From Mycolicibacter virginiensis (GTDB taxonomy: Bacteria; Actinomycetota; Actinomycetes; Mycobacteriales; Mycobacteriaceae), in contig NZ_CP092430.2 of NCBI RefSeq assembly GCF_022374935.2, positions 1,550,001-1,614,000 on the forward strand: a DNA stretch of 64,000 nucleotides. The letters are read 5' to 3'. Made by a program: the position numbers and the translations under genes. This document shows, piece by piece, positions 8,289 to 17,180 of this stretch; position 1 is the first letter of the stretch, and each line of letters begins with the position of its first letter. The notes below the pieces were generated by a model. It searched no databases. It was not told the DNA's origin and saw only the letters and a program-made list of their open reading frames with translations.

Positions 8289-8840
8289 GCGCAGATCTAC
8301 TAGTCCTTGCGTGAGCACGCAGGGCACCGTAACCAAAACGTTACCTCGACATCAACCCGGCGCGCGCAATGGCGCGCCCCAAGTCGCTGCCTAGCGGTTG
8401 GGCCGTCGCGGGTCGCGCAGCCGTCGGGCGAGGTCAGCTCGCTAGTTGACACCGGTCGCCGCAAACGTAATGTGCGAGTGTTCGCTAGGTCACAAAATCC
8501 CGAACACGGCAACGATTGCCGACACCGCATCGATGAAATCAGCCTGGGCGGCCTCGGCCAGCGGTGTGAGGGCCGACCAGGGCTGGAATGGGCCGCTGAT
8601 CGCGTTCTGGCGACCTTGCTGGGCGCGATCGTGGAGTGCTTGCTGGACGGCGGACCACGTCCAGGTCGGCCAAATCGGGTTCCAACAGGTCACAGAGCGG
8701 CTGTCCGATCACCGGGAAGAGCAGTAGCGGCGACAGCACGGGGCGCAAGGGTGAATTCCTCTAAAACCCTGAGCATTGTCTGTGCGATTGCTAGGGTCGC
8801 CGGGCAGTCTCGCGCAAAACTTCGACGAGGGAATCCGATC
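8289..8840. other. Intergenic region containing a gene relic
   Basis: About 550 bases between the divergent proline-repeat gene and the phosphatase-family gene. Bases 8490-8748 read on the minus strand as a frame-broken piece of a PE-PPE-type gene (separate entry). In 8289-8489 I see no gene or clear regulatory motif. The long plus-strand frame that crosses the region lacks any start signal before 8841. Confidence 0.45.
8490..8748 (-). pseudogene. Frameshifted relic resembling the end of a PE-PPE-domain gene
   Basis: On the minus strand one frame reads PVLSPLLLFPVIGQPLCDLLEPDLADLDVV (bases ~8742-8650), in the style of the PE-PPE (PF08237) segment '[24 protein letters not shown]'. A second frame then reads SGPFQPWSALTPLAEAAQADFIDAVSAI and stops at 8490, like the usual C-terminal 'PTPFGLFPDV...AQQGINDFVADL'. 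The match needs a frame change near 8650 and has no start or upstream part. I read this as the decayed 3' end of such a gene. The resemblance is by eye only. Confidence 0.38.
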
Positions 8841-10280
8841 GTGACAAAGGTGAAGCGGTTTCTGTGCGGTGCGACCGTCGCCGGCTTGGTTGCCGGAACG
8901 GGGGCGGTGGTCGGGGCGCAGACGGGGCTGTCGGCGGTGACTGCCGACTGGATGTTGGCCGCCGAGCACGTGCTGCTGATCGGTACCGACGGCACCAACC
9001 TGGACAAGATCCTGGAGTACGCCTACAACGACGGCAGCGGCTTCAAAACCGCGATGGACCAAGGCATTACCGGAACTGCGAGCCTGGTTAACCACACCAC
9101 CTTCTCCGGCCCATCATGGTCGACGATTTTGACCGGGGTGTGGGACGACAAGCACGGTGTGACCAACAACCTGTTCAGCCCCGAGCCGTATAACCAGTGG
9201 CCGACGGTGTTCAACCTTCTCGAGTACTACAAGCCCGAGATCAACACCACGGTGATCGCCGACTGGGACTACATCAACGACATCGCTGCCGCCGGCGGCT
9301 ACCCGGTCGACAACAACGTCTTCGTGCCCTTCGAGACCAACTGGGCCGATGCCGACGCGCTGGTCACCTCGCAGACCATCGCCCAGATCCTGGCGACCGC
9401 GGACAACCCCGACGACATCTCCAACTTCCTGTTCTCCTACCAAGTGCAGGTCGACGAGGCCGGGCATGCATTCGGTGGCGGGTCGGCCGAATACGCCCAA
9501 GCGGTCGTGAACGTGGGCGCCAACATCCAGCAGATCCTGGCCGCGGTCGCGCAGGTCAAGGCGATCACCGGTGACGACTGGTCGATCATCATCACCACCG
9601 ACCACGGCCACCAGCAGTCGCACGACATCTTGGGTCACGGCTTCCAATCGCCCAACGAGACATCATCTTTCGTCATCTTCGACCAGGCTGGTGATCACGC
9701 CACCGACGGCAGCCAGAACCTGAACTACTCCACCGTCGACATCACGCCCACGATCCTGTCGCTGTTCGGAGTCCCGATGCGGTCGGACTTCGACGGCGTC
9801 TCGATGGCGAACGACCCCTCCATCCTGAACAGCATCGTCACGCCCGCGGACCTCAAGCAGGCGCTCCTCGCCGCGCTCGCGAATTACGGCTACCCCAATA
9901 TCGGTAACGACATCGAACTGGCCATCCGCACGGTTGTCACCTCCATCCCGTACGGGCTCAATCTGGTCGTCACCGAGATCGACAAGCTCCTGCAATCGAT
10001 CGTCGATCAGGACATCTTCCTGATCAGTGGACTGGCCCAATTCGCCCAGCAGATCAACGATTTCGTTGGCGGTCTGGTGGTCGACACGAGCGTTGCACTG
10101 GCCCGGGGCGTTGCGTTCCTGACCGGATCGGGCGTGATCGAGCCGACTGACCCGCCGCTGCCGCTGCCTGGTGCCTCGGAGTTCTCTGACCCGTGGGGGC
10201 TGCTCGCCGCAGGCGTCAACCTGTTCGCGCCCGACCAGTCGGTCGGGGATCTCGAACTGCCCTGGCTGCTCGACGCCTGA
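8841..10280 (+). CDS. Secreted alkaline phosphatase / phosphodiesterase family protein
   Basis: A 479-residue exported metalloenzyme of the nucleotide pyrophosphatase/phosphodiesterase branch of the alkaline phosphatase superfamily. GTG 8841 has a GAGGGA site 8 bases upstream and opens a signal peptide (KVKRFLCGATVAGLVAG...VVGAQ). Metal and catalytic residues are visible: D50 in LIGTDG, a probable nucleophile T87 in NHTTFSGPSWST, the VDEAGHAFG Asp/His pair near residue 210 and the DHGH near residue 255. The last ~150 residues form amphipathic helices of unknown role that end in a Pro/Leu-rich segment. Substrate unknown; a phosphodiester or nucleotide outside the membrane is likely. The gene is followed by a short hairpin at 10308. 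Confidence 0.8.
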   Translation: MTKVKRFLCGATVAGLVAGTGAVVGAQTGLSAVTADWMLAAEHVLLIGTDGTNLDKILEYAYNDGSGFKTAMDQGITGTASLVNHTTFSGPSWSTILTGVWDDKHGVTNNLFSPEPYNQWPTVFNLLEYYKPEINTTVIADWDYINDIAAAGGYPVDNNVFVPFETNWADADALVTSQTIAQILATADNPDDISNFLFSYQVQVDEAGHAFGGGSAEYAQAVVNVGANIQQILAAVAQVKAITGDDWSIIITTDHGHQQSHDILGHGFQSPNETSSFVIFDQAGDHATDGSQNLNYSTVDITPTILSLFGVPMRSDFDGVSMANDPSILNSIVTPADLKQALLAALANYGYPNIGNDIELAIRTVVTSIPYGLNLVVTEIDKLLQSIVDQDIFLISGLAQFAQQINDFVGGLVVDTSVALARGVAFLTGSGVIEPTDPPLPLPGASEFSDPWGLLAAGVNLFAPDQSVGDLELPWLLDA

Positions 10281-10307
10281 TAGGTCCAGGGGACTGGCAG
10301 CGAATTG

Positions 10308-10323
10308 CCGTCTGTGCGGACGG
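10308..10323. terminator. Short hairpin between converging genes
   Basis: CCGTC (10308-10312) and GACGG (10319-10323) with a 6-base loop, between the stops of the phosphatase-family gene and the DUF732 gene. Small but well placed. Confidence 0.4.
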
Positions 10324-10331
10324 AGAATCCC

Positions 10332-10625
10332 CTATCGAAGCGTGTCGGGGCAGATCTCATGCTGGGCGGCATCCAGCACGCCCGCAACATCCATGGCGCC
10401 GAACGGCATACGTCGAACATCATCCGGCGAAGCCCCGCCGCGAAGCATCTGACACATCTGCGTGGCGTTCGCGAACAGTCCACCGGGGAACTCGAACCGC
10501 ATCGTGCCGTGGTCCTCGAGGTACTTGTAGAAGCTGTCGTAGTCCGCATGGACTGGGGGCGCCACGGCCATCAAGGTGGCGACAAACGCTGTACCCACTC
10601 CGGTCAACATCCGCACAGCAAACAC
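10332..10625 (-). CDS. Small secreted DUF732 protein (second copy)
   Basis: Paralogue of the protein at 1026-1319. I choose the GTG at 10625 because a GGAGG site lies 8 bases upstream; it gives 97 residues with a signal peptide (VRMLTGVGTAFVATLMAVAPPVHA) cleaved after HA. Starts further upstream (to 10682) would place 19 polar residues before the signal. The mature part keeps the two family cysteines, in ATQMCQMLRGG and in HEICPDTLR, 40 or so residues apart. Function unknown; likely a periplasmic or surface protein. Confidence 0.78.
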   Translation of the reverse strand: MFAVRMLTGVGTAFVATLMAVAPPVHADYDSFYKYLEDHGTMRFEFPGGLFANATQMCQMLRGGASPDDVRRMPFGAMDVAGVLDAAQHEICPDTLR

Positions 10626-10787
10626 TCTGACATCCTCCAGGGTTCGTAGTTGGGACATACGGTGGCACATCACGAACGACACCGCTCGGCATGCGATCTG
10701 TGCACAAGGCTCGATGAGATCTGGCCCGGCGGCCGAGGAGGGTGGGAACTCACGCGGGATTCTGCGGCATACTGCAGAAACGAGTCA

Positions 10788-10807
10788 GGCCCCCTCGAAA
10801 GGGGGCC
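10788..10807. terminator. G/C-rich hairpin downstream of tRNA-His
   Basis: GGCCCCC (10788-10794) and GGGGGCC (10801-10807) with loop TCGAAA, starting 8 bases past the tRNA-His 3' end on the minus strand. It is the probable terminator of the tRNA transcript. Confidence 0.65.
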
Positions 10808-10815
10808 CGACCTGT

Positions 10816-10892
10816 TGGGGTGGCTGACGGGACTCGAACCCGCGACACCCAGGATCACAACCTGGTGCTCTACCAACTGAACTACAGCCACC
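10816..10892 (-). tRNA. tRNA-His (anticodon GTG), CCA encoded
   Basis: Minus-strand cloverleaf: acceptor GTGGCTG/CAGCCAC, anticodon arm with AGGTTGTGATCCT (anticodon GTG), T arm GGGTTCGAGTCCC. The extra G at position -1 special to histidine tRNAs is encoded (base 10892) opposite C73, and CCA is encoded at 10818-10816. It sits beside orn, as in M. tuberculosis. Confidence 0.97.
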
Positions 10893-10926
10893 ATTGCTGC
10901 CCGACTAGCAAGCAGCGTCGTCGATA

Positions 10927-11583
10927 CTAACCGCTAGGGCGCTCAGCCACCGAATCGATATCGTCGGGCGCGTCCACCGGCGGACCCAGCTCCCCGGCCA
11001 CCGCGGCAATGTCGCTGGTAGAAGGCCCGGGCGGGGCGACGAACGCGGTGCGGCGGTAGTACTTCAATTCCCGGATGGACTCGTGGATATCGGCCAGTGC
11101 GCGGTGCGCCAGGCCCTTCTCCGGCTGGCCGAAGTAGATCCGGGGGTACCACCGACGACACAACTCCTTGATCGAGCTGACGTCGATCATCCGGTAGTGC
11201 AGGTAGTCGTTGAGGGCGACCATGTCGCGGGCCAGGAAACCCCGATCGGTGCCGATCGAGTTGCCCGCCAGCGGCGCCGTCCTGGCCTGCTTGACGTGGG
11301 TGCGGATGTAGTCCAGCACCATCGCCTCGGCGGTGGCCAGGTCGACGGTCGACGCTCTGACCTCGTCAATCAGGCCCGACCGGGTGTGCATGTCGGTCAC
11401 CACAGGGCTCATCGCGTCCAGGTCCGCGTCGTCGGCGTGGATCACCACGTCGATACCGTCGCCCAGGATGTTCAGCTCGCCGTCGGTGACCAGGGCAGCG
11501 ATCTCGATGAGCTTGTCCGAGCCCAGATCCAGGCCGGTCATCTCACAGTCGATCCAGACGAGTTCGTCTCGTGCAGCACTCAC
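10927..11583 (-). CDS. orn: Oligoribonuclease Orn
   Basis: A 218-residue DEDDh 3'-5' exoribonuclease that finishes RNA decay by cutting di- to pentanucleotides, including pGpG from cyclic-di-GMP breakdown. All catalytic residues are present: D12 and E14 in [11 protein letters not shown]113 in [10 protein letters not shown], and H160/D165 in LAHRALADI. Length fits Rv2511. GTG at 11583 is the start. The last 25 residues are an acidic, proline-containing tail that is variable in the family. It is divergent from the HerA-like ATPase gene, with 75 bases between. Confidence 0.95.
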   Translation of the reverse strand: MSAARDELVWIDCEMTGLDLGSDKLIEIAALVTDGELNILGDGIDVVIHADDADLDAMSPVVTDMHTRSGLIDEVRASTVDLATAEAMVLDYIRTHVKQARTAPLAGNSIGTDRGFLARDMVALNDYLHYRMIDVSSIKELCRRWYPRIYFGQPEKGLAHRALADIHESIRELKYYRRTAFVAPPGPSTSDIAAVAGELGPPVDAPDDIDSVAERPSG

Positions 11584-11658
11584 AGTGAGCCAACGTTAGC
11601 CGTTCACCGCAGCCATAGGCGCACAGCGGTACAGACCGGCCAAGTAATGTCGTGACCT

Positions 11659-13227
11659 GTGAGTCCCGAGTCGGCGGCGAACGCCGCGCAGCAGATCGCG
11701 GCGGGCTATGTCGCAGACGGCCAGGCCCTGGAGCTGGGCACGGTCGTCATCGACGACACCGCAGACGCCTCCGCCCAGGTCCGCATCCCGCTGGCCACGA
11801 TCAACCGCCACGGATTGGTGGCCGGCGCCACCGGCACCGGCAAGACCAAGACCTTGCAGGTGATCGCCGAGCAGCTGTCCGCCGCCGGTGTCCCGGTGCT
11901 GATGGCCGACGTCAAGGGCGACCTGTCCGGGCTGTCGCGGGCAGGGGAGGCCGGGGACAAGATCACCCAGCGCGCCACCGAGACCGGCGACGACTGGACG
12001 CCGACGGCGTTCCCGGCGGAGTTCCTGTCGCTGGGCACCGGCGGTCTCGGAATCCCGGTGCGCGCCACCATTTCCAGCTTCGGACCCATCCTGTTGTCGA
12101 AGGTCTTGGGGCTCAACAGCACCCAGGAGTCGACCCTCGGGCTGATCTTCCACTGGGCAGACCAGAACGGTTATCTGCTGCTGGACCTGAAGGATTTGCG
12201 TTCGGTCATCACGTTTTTGACCAGCGACGCCGGAAAACCCCAGCTCAAGAACATCGGCGGAGTATCGGCTCAGACCGCGGGGGTGATCCTGCGTGCCCTG
12301 GTCAATCTGGAGGCCGAAGGCGGCGACACCTTCTTCGGTGAGCCGGAGCTCAAACCGGAGGACTTGCTGCGCACCGACAGCCAGGGCCGCGGCATCATCT
12401 CGCTGCTGGAACTGGGTGATCAAGCCGCCCGCCCGGTGTTGTTCTCCACCTTCTTGATGTGGGTGCTCGCCGACCTGTTCACGCTGCTTCCTGAGGTCGG
12501 CGACGTCGACAAGCCCAAGCTGGTGTTCTTCTTCGACGAGGCGCACCTGCTGTTCACCGACGCCTCGAAGGCGTTCTTGCAGCAGGTCGAACAGACCGTG
12601 AAGCTGATCCGCTCCAAGGGCGTCGGAGTGTTCTTCTGCACTCAGTTGCCCACCGATGTGCCCAACAGCGTGCTGTCGCAGCTGGGCGCCCGGATCCAGC
12701 ACGCGTTGCGGGCGTTCACCCCCGATGATCAGGCGGCGCTGAGCAAAACGGTGCGCACCTACCCGAAAACGAAGGTGTATGACCTGGAGTCGGCGCTGAC
12801 GTCGCTGGGGATCGGCGAGGCGATCGTCACCGTCCTGTCGGAGAAGGGTGCCCCGACCCCGGTCGCCTGGACGCGACTGCGGGCGCCGCGATCACTGATG
12901 GCCTCCGTCGGCGATGCGGCGATCACCGCCGCGGCCACCGCGAGCCCGCTGCACGCCGTCTACAGCGAGACGGTGGATCGGGAGTCGGCCTATGAGATCT
13001 TGTCCGGCAAGCTCGCGGCGGGGGAGGGCAGTGCGCCGCCCTCCGACGCCCAGGGGTACGACGGTGTGCCGCCGCCACCGAAAGTGCACTGGTGGACGCG
13101 GTTCGGTCGCTGGCTCGCCCACTTCCTCTCCACCCGGGAGGGAAAGCAGGTGACACGCGCTGTCACCACCGTGGTGGTCGGTCAGATCACCCGCGGCGCA
13201 ATGGGTACCGGCCGCCGTCGGCGGTGA
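11659..13227 (+). CDS. HerA-like ATPase (DUF853)
   Basis: A 522-residue P-loop ATPase of the DUF853/HerA-like group, equal to Rv2510c. Walker A GATGTGKT is at residues 56-63 and Walker B LVFFFDEAH around 289-297; an arginine-rich region 'LIRSKGVGVFFCTQLPTDVP' follows in the usual place of sensor motifs. The C-terminal ~80 residues are Ala/Pro-rich and then basic (GTGRRRR). HerA proteins pump or resect DNA with NurA, but no NurA partner is visible here and the bacterial DUF853 proteins are mostly uncharacterised. GTG at 11659 is the first sensible start. Confidence 0.85.
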   Translation: MSPESAANAAQQIAAGYVADGQALELGTVVIDDTADASAQVRIPLATINRHGLVAGATGTGKTKTLQVIAEQLSAAGVPVLMADVKGDLSGLSRAGEAGDKITQRATETGDDWTPTAFPAEFLSLGTGGLGIPVRATISSFGPILLSKVLGLNSTQESTLGLIFHWADQNGYLLLDLKDLRSVITFLTSDAGKPQLKNIGGVSAQTAGVILRALVNLEAEGGDTFFGEPELKPEDLLRTDSQGRGIISLLELGDQAARPVLFSTFLMWVLADLFTLLPEVGDVDKPKLVFFFDEAHLLFTDASKAFLQQVEQTVKLIRSKGVGVFFCTQLPTDVPNSVLSQLGARIQHALRAFTPDDQAALSKTVRTYPKTKVYDLESALTSLGIGEAIVTVLSEKGAPTPVAWTRLRAPRSLMASVGDAAITAAATASPLHAVYSETVDRESAYEILSGKLAAGEGSAPPSDAQGYDGVPPPPKVHWWTRFGRWLAHFLSTREGKQVTRAVTTVVVGQITRGAMGTGRRRR

Positions 13228-13265
13228 GGGCTGCCCGGCGCATCATCGGCGTTGGATAGCAGCAG

Positions 13266-13338
13266 TTGCCCGGCTTTGAGCGACAACGACGGGTACGCCG
13301 ACGAAGTCCGTTGCCCGGTGTCGCTCAGAGGTGGGCAA
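13266..13338. terminator. Large imperfect inverted repeat after the HerA-like gene
   Basis: Nested complementary segments: TTGCCC (13266-13271) with GGGCAA (13333-13338), and TGAGCGACA (13277-13285) with TGTCGCTCA (13319-13327). The loop is long. It lies 40 bases after the HerA-like stop, between convergent genes, and may end that transcript. Confidence 0.45.
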
Positions 13339-13370
13339 ATATCTGTATGGGTCCGGCTGAGCACCGTGCT

Positions 13371-13393
13371 AGCCCGAATGTTCAGTCCGGGCT
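13371..13393. terminator. Hairpin after the cmrA-like gene
   Basis: AGCCCG (13371-13376) and CGGGCT (13388-13393) with an 11-base loop, 16 bases downstream of the minus-strand reductase stop. Plausible terminator of that gene. Confidence 0.4.
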
Positions 13394-13408
13394 GACAACC
13401 ACCAGGCG

Positions 13409-14215
13409 TTAACCCCCGCCGAGCTTTTTGTAGACCGCCCCCACAATGGGCGTGACGATGGCGCGCGGCGCGTAACCGCTCGCCATCGACATGGCCTTGG
13501 AGGTGATCCCGGGTACGACGCGCATCTTGTTGCGCGCCAACGCATCCAGCGACAGTTTCGCGGTGTGTTGGGTGGAGATCCACAAGAAATCCGGGATCAG
13601 CCGGTCAACCAACGAGGCCTCGGTGGCATCAGGCATCTCGGCGCGTACCGGTCCGGGCGCCAGCAACGTGACGTGCACCCCGGACTTCAGCAGCTCGCCG
13701 CGCAGCGACTCGCTGAACGTGTTGGCGAAAGCCTTGGTCGCGGCGTAGGTGGCGTTGTTGGGGATCGGTGAGTTGCCGGCCGCCGAACCGGAGATCAAGA
13801 TGCCGCCGGCGCGGCGTGCGAGCATGCCGGGCAGCACCGCCAACACCAGGTCGTGCACCGCCACCGCGTTCAGCTGCACCTGGGCCTTCTCCGCTGCCGG
13901 GTCCAGGCCGGAGATCGGTCCGAATGTCGCGGTGCCGGCGTTGGCGCACAGCACCGAGATCTCCCGCTCGGCCAACTCGGCGCAGAACGCGTCCCGTGCC
14001 GGCGGGTCGGCGAGGTCGACCGCGCGTACCTCGACCGCGACCTGGTACTTGTCACGCAGCCGCGCCGCCACGTCGTTGAGCACGTCTTCGCGGCGTGCGG
14101 TGATGATCAGGGCGTGGCCGCGGGCGGCCAGCTCGGTGGCCAGCGCCTCACCGATTCCCTGGGACGCTCCGGTGACGACAGCGCGGGCATCTGGGCTGGG
14201 AGCAGGAATTGGCAT
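13409..14215 (-). CDS. cmrA: Short-chain reductase, CmrA type (mycolate ketoreductase)
   Basis: A 268-residue SDR. NAD(P) site TGASQGIG at residues 15-22, NAG at 92-94, catalytic S142/S144 region, Y157 and K161 in TYAATK. Sequence and neighbours match Rv2509. As I recall, that protein and its corynebacterial relative carry out the last reduction in mycolic acid synthesis, turning the 3-keto mycolate ester precursor into the beta-hydroxy form. The ATG at 14215 gives the usual length. It is divergent from the MFS gene with a gap of only ~23 bases, so the two promoters must overlap. Confidence 0.85.
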   Translation of the reverse strand: MPIPAPSPDARAVVTGASQGIGEALATELAARGHALIITARREDVLNDVAARLRDKYQVAVEVRAVDLADPPARDAFCAELAEREISVLCANAGTATFGPISGLDPAAEKAQVQLNAVAVHDLVLAVLPGMLARRAGGILISGSAAGNSPIPNNATYAATKAFANTFSESLRGELLKSGVHVTLLAPGPVRAEMPDATEASLVDRLIPDFLWISTQHTAKLSLDALARNKMRVVPGITSKAMSMASGYAPRAIVTPIVGAVYKKLGGG

Positions 14216-14238
14216 GGGGCAATCGTAGAGTGCGAGTC

Positions 14239-15549
14239 ATGGGAGAGCCGGGGGCGGACAAGCCGGGGCGATCCCGGATCGTGGCGTGGGCCCTGTGGGA
14301 CACCGGTGCGGCCGGCATTTCCGCCATCGTCGTGACGTTCGTCTACTCGGTGTATCTGACCAGCAGTGTCGGTCGAGAGCTGCCTGGAGAGGTGTCCCCG
14401 GCCAGCTGGCTGGGCCGCACCCTGGCCATCTCCGGGCTGACCGTGGCCGCGGTCGCGCCGGTGATCGGGGTCTGGGTGGCCGCCCCGCACCGCCGTCGCG
14501 TGACGCTGGCGGTGCTGACCGGTACCGCGGCTGTGTTGACCGCCTCGATGAGCCTGATCCGTGACGAGCCCGCCTACCTGGCTCCGGGACTGTTGCTGTT
14601 GGCGCTGACCGCCGCGTGCGGCGACCTGGCCAGCGTGCCCTACAACGCCATGCTGCGGCAGCTGTCGACCCCGCAGAACTCCGGCCGGATCTCCGGATTC
14701 GGCTGGGCGGCGGGCTATGCCGGCAGCGTGGTGTTGCTGCTGCTGGTCTACGTGGGCTGCATCGCCGGCAGCGGCCCCACCCGCGGTCTGCTGCGCTTGT
14801 CCACCGAAGGCGGACACAACATTCGGGTGGCGATGCTGCTGGCCGCGGCCTGGCTGACGGTGTTCGCGTTGCCGTTACTGCTCACCGCGCACCGCTTGGC
14901 CGGCGAGAGCGAGGCGCCTGCCCCGCGGCTGGGCTTCTTCGGCGGCTACCGCCAGTTGTGGCGCGACATCACCGCGGAATGGCACCGCGACCGCAACCTG
15001 GTCTTCTATCTGGTGGCTAGCGCGATCTTCCGTGACGGGCTGGCCGGGGTGTTCGCGTTCGGTGCGGTGCTCGGCGTCAACGTCTACGGCATCTCGGCCG
15101 GCGACGTGCTCATCTTCGGGGTGGCCGCCAGCGTGGTGGCCGCACTCGGGGCCATCGCCGGGGGCCTGCTCGACGACCGGATCGGGTCCAAGACCGTCAT
15201 CGTCGGCTCACTAGTGGCGATGATCGCCGCCGGCACCACGTTGATGACGCTGTCGGGCCCAGGGGCGTTCTGGGCCTGCGGGCTGGTGCTGTGTCTGTTC
15301 ATCGGGCCGACCCAGTCCTCGGCGCGCACCCTGCTGCTGCGGATGGCCCAAGAAGGACGGGAGGGGTTCGAAGGGGTGGCGTTCGGCCTCTACACGATGA
15401 CCGGTCGGGCGGTGTCGTTCCTGGCGCCGTGGCTGTTCTCGGTCTTCGTCGACGTCTTCGGCGCCGACCGGGCGGGCATGGGCGGACTGTGCACCGTCCT
15501 GCTGCTCGGTCTGCTGGCGCTGCTGCCGGTGCGGGTCAGCAGGGTTTGA
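14239..15549 (+). CDS. MFS permease, UMF1/Atg22-like
   Basis: A 436-residue protein with about 12 transmembrane segments and the conserved loop R-D-G-L-A-G-V-F-A-F-G around residue 275 that is typical of the UMF1/Atg22 branch of the major facilitator superfamily. Equal to Rv2508c. The family exports amino acids in yeast; the bacterial substrate is unknown. ATG 14239 is preferred because an upstream TTG (14209) would run back into the divergent reductase gene. The C-terminus ends just past the last membrane segment (PVRVSRV). Confidence 0.82.
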   Translation: MGEPGADKPGRSRIVAWALWDTGAAGISAIVVTFVYSVYLTSSVGRELPGEVSPASWLGRTLAISGLTVAAVAPVIGVWVAAPHRRRVTLAVLTGTAAVLTASMSLIRDEPAYLAPGLLLLALTAACGDLASVPYNAMLRQLSTPQNSGRISGFGWAAGYAGSVVLLLLVYVGCIAGSGPTRGLLRLSTEGGHNIRVAMLLAAAWLTVFALPLLLTAHRLAGESEAPAPRLGFFGGYRQLWRDITAEWHRDRNLVFYLVASAIFRDGLAGVFAFGAVLGVNVYGISAGDVLIFGVAASVVAALGAIAGGLLDDRIGSKTVIVGSLVAMIAAGTTLMTLSGPGAFWACGLVLCLFIGPTQSSARTLLLRMAQEGREGFEGVAFGLYTMTGRAVSFLAPWLFSVFVDVFGADRAGMGGLCTVLLLGLLALLPVRVSRV

Positions 15550-15591
15550 CGGCGATCCGCTTCGCCCGGCTTCGCCGCGCTTGCGATCGCC

Positions 15592-16359
15592 TTAGCCAGC
15601 TGCCGCGCACACCGTGAGAATCGAACCGGTGCGCTGACGGACCTGGGCGCCGTCCACCGATACCGAGCAGGTGATCTGCTCGCCGAAATTGACCACCGTG
15701 ACCGCCGCAGCCGTCGTCGCCGGTGGCGTCAATGTCACCTGCTTGGTCCACGGCAGGGACACATTGAACTCGGTCTGCAAAATCCCGCCGGAATCGATGT
15801 AGGCGATGCTCAGCGCCCGACCGGTCCCGCTCACGCTGTAGACGATCGTCTCGGGCACCCCGGCGGTGGTCGACGTCGTCGGCGGCGCCGTGGTTGTGGT
15901 GCTGGGCGCGGGGGTCTTCGACGGCGACGGAGTGGTGGTGGGGATGCGCTTGGGCACCGGCGTGCTCGGGGCGGTCGGCAACGGGGTCACCGGCGTGACG
16001 GTGGCCGAATTGCGCTGCGAGCCATTGGCGATCACTAGGGCGATCACCATGCCGACCACCAGCAACACGGCGGCACCGGCCACCAGGAACAGCCAGTTCG
16101 GAAACCGCGGAGGCTCCGGCGGTCCACCCTCGCCGCCGCCTACGGGTTCACCCGGAGGGGGCTGGGGCGCCTCCCAGTGCTGCCGCGGCAATTGCTCGGT
16201 CGGGTGGGGAGCCTGCGGCGGATAACCGGACGGGTACGACGGGAGCTGTCCGGCGTAGGCCGGGTCGACGTAGGGCGGATAGCCGGAAGTCGGCGGCTCA
16301 GACGCTCCACCTCGCTGCCAGGGCTGATTTGTGCCCTCCGGTCGATACGGATCGGTCAT
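15592..16359 (-). CDS. Proline-rich MmpS-like membrane protein
   Basis: A 255-residue protein matching Rv2507. Residues 1-85 are cytoplasmic, rich in Pro, Tyr and Gly ([17 protein letters not shown]). One transmembrane helix follows (about 88-112, [23 protein letters not shown]), then a Thr/Pro linker and a C-terminal domain (~165-255) with the MmpS pattern [16 protein letters not shown] and LPWTK. MmpS proteins are accessory factors to MmpL transporters, but no mmpL lies nearby. The ATG at 16359 has GAGGTGGG directly upstream; the frame is open further upstream without a signal. Confidence 0.82.
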   Translation of the reverse strand: MTDPYRPEGTNQPWQRGGASEPPTSGYPPYVDPAYAGQLPSYPSGYPPQAPHPTEQLPRQHWEAPQPPPGEPVGGGEGGPPEPPRFPNWLFLVAGAAVLLVVGMVIALVIANGSQRNSATVTPVTPLPTAPSTPVPKRIPTTTPSPSKTPAPSTTTTAPPTTSTTAGVPETIVYSVSGTGRALSIAYIDSGGILQTEFNVSLPWTKQVTLTPPATTAAAVTVVNFGEQITCSVSVDGAQVRQRTGSILTVCAAAG

Positions 16360-16424
16360 GCCCACCTCATGGCTTGCAGGGTACCTGCGCCGGGCGTCTG
16401 CGGCCGGGACGTCGGCGCGCCGTC

Positions 16425-17078
16425 CTAAATTCCGGCCGCGCCCAGCGCGCTGATAGTCATCGCCCGCAACACCGCTCGCGAGCGCTCCGGGCCGGCCGAC
16501 TTGGCGCCACTGGGCTTCATGCTGTGCGGGGTCGAATTCAGCAAACCGAACGCGGCGTGGGCCATCAACCGTGCATCGGCTTCGGCCAGCTCTGGGTGCA
16601 GCGCGCGCAACACGCTCACCCACACTTCGACGTACTGCCGCTGGGCGCTGCGCACCTGACGCTGCGCGGCGGCCGGCAGATGCGCCAAGTCACGGTCCTG
16701 GATCCGGATCAGGTCCGGCTCGCCGAGGGCGAAATCGAGATGAAAATCGACCAGGCCGTCCAGCACTTCCTGCGGACTATCGCCACCCGCTTCGACGGCG
16801 CGCGCCCCGGCGAGCAACCGGGTGCTGATACCGACGAGCAACTCGACCAGCAGGGCCTCCTTGCCTGCGAAGTGCCGGTAGATGGCCGGGCCGCTGACTC
16901 CTGCGGCCGCACCGATGTCCTCCAACCGCACCGCCGGGTAGCCGCCCTGGGCGAAGAGGCGTTCGGCGGCCGCGAGCAACTGGCTACGCCGGTCGGACTT
17001 CAGTCGGCTGCGCCGGTTGGCCGGCTCGTCGTTGCCCGCCGAGTTGGCCGAGATGGACTCCGGAATGGAAGAAGCCAT
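16425..17078 (-). CDS. bkaR: TetR-family repressor BkaR of branched-chain ketoacid catabolism
   Basis: A 217-residue TetR regulator. The helix-turn-helix is at about residues 45-75 ([21 protein letters not shown]) after a basic, Ser-rich arm; the rest is the all-helical ligand domain. It lies divergently from fadD35 exactly as Rv2506, named BkaR for control of the branched-chain ketoacid operon. Two near-identical palindromes at 17108 and 18854 are its likely operators. ATG 17078 is preferred to the GTG one codon upstream because GGAG lies 5 bases before it. The likely ligand is a branched-chain acyl-CoA, which is inference. Confidence 0.9.
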   Translation of the reverse strand: MASSIPESISANSAGNDEPANRRSRLKSDRRSQLLAAAERLFAQGGYPAVRLEDIGAAAGVSGPAIYRHFAGKEALLVELLVGISTRLLAGARAVEAGGDSPQEVLDGLVDFHLDFALGEPDLIRIQDRDLAHLPAAAQRQVRSAQRQYVEVWVSVLRALHPELAEADARLMAHAAFGLLNSTPHSMKPSGAKSAGPERSRAVLRAMTISALGAAGI

Positions 17079-17096
17079 CACGTCTCCGCTCCGTCG

Positions 17097-17125
17097 TGGA
17101 CATCTCAGTTAATGGCCACTAACGT
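17097..17125 (+). promoter_or_regulatory. fadD35 promoter overlapped by operator
   Basis: TGGACA (17097-17102) and TAACGT (17120-17125) have a 17-base spacer and match the SigA-type -35 (5 of 6) and mycobacterial -10 (TANNNT) elements. The palindrome 17108-17123 lies between and over the -10, so a bound repressor would block RNA polymerase. The start of transcription would be near 17132, leaving a ~49-base leader with a GGAGGGG site before ATG 17181. Confidence 0.6.
17108..17123. promoter_or_regulatory. BkaR operator O1
   Basis: GTTAATGGCCACTAAC, palindromic in 7 of 8 base pairs. The left half (AGTTAATGG) is identical to that of the second site at 18854. It lies between bkaR and fadD35 and can serve both, giving autoregulation. 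Confidence 0.75.
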
Positions 17126-17180
17126 AACACCCGCCGCCGCGGAACACATCCGGCTTCGGGCGGCACCGGTGGAGGGGCCG

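Noticed and set aside
7864..8394. A Gly/Ser-repeat protein on the plus strand (PE_PGRS-like look)
   Set aside because: It is the complement of the proline-repeat gene; GGGG/SS repeats are what CCN-rich proline codons give in reverse. No PE domain is present.
8307..8840. Extended start for the secreted phosphatase-family gene
   Set aside because: It would place ~178 residues of odd composition before a complete signal peptide; GTG 8841 has its own ribosome site.
16329..17180. A longer N-terminus for FadD35 reading back across bkaR
   Set aside because: This part is the mirror of the TetR gene, and the operator and promoter for fadD35 lie at 17097-17125. Homologues begin near 17181.
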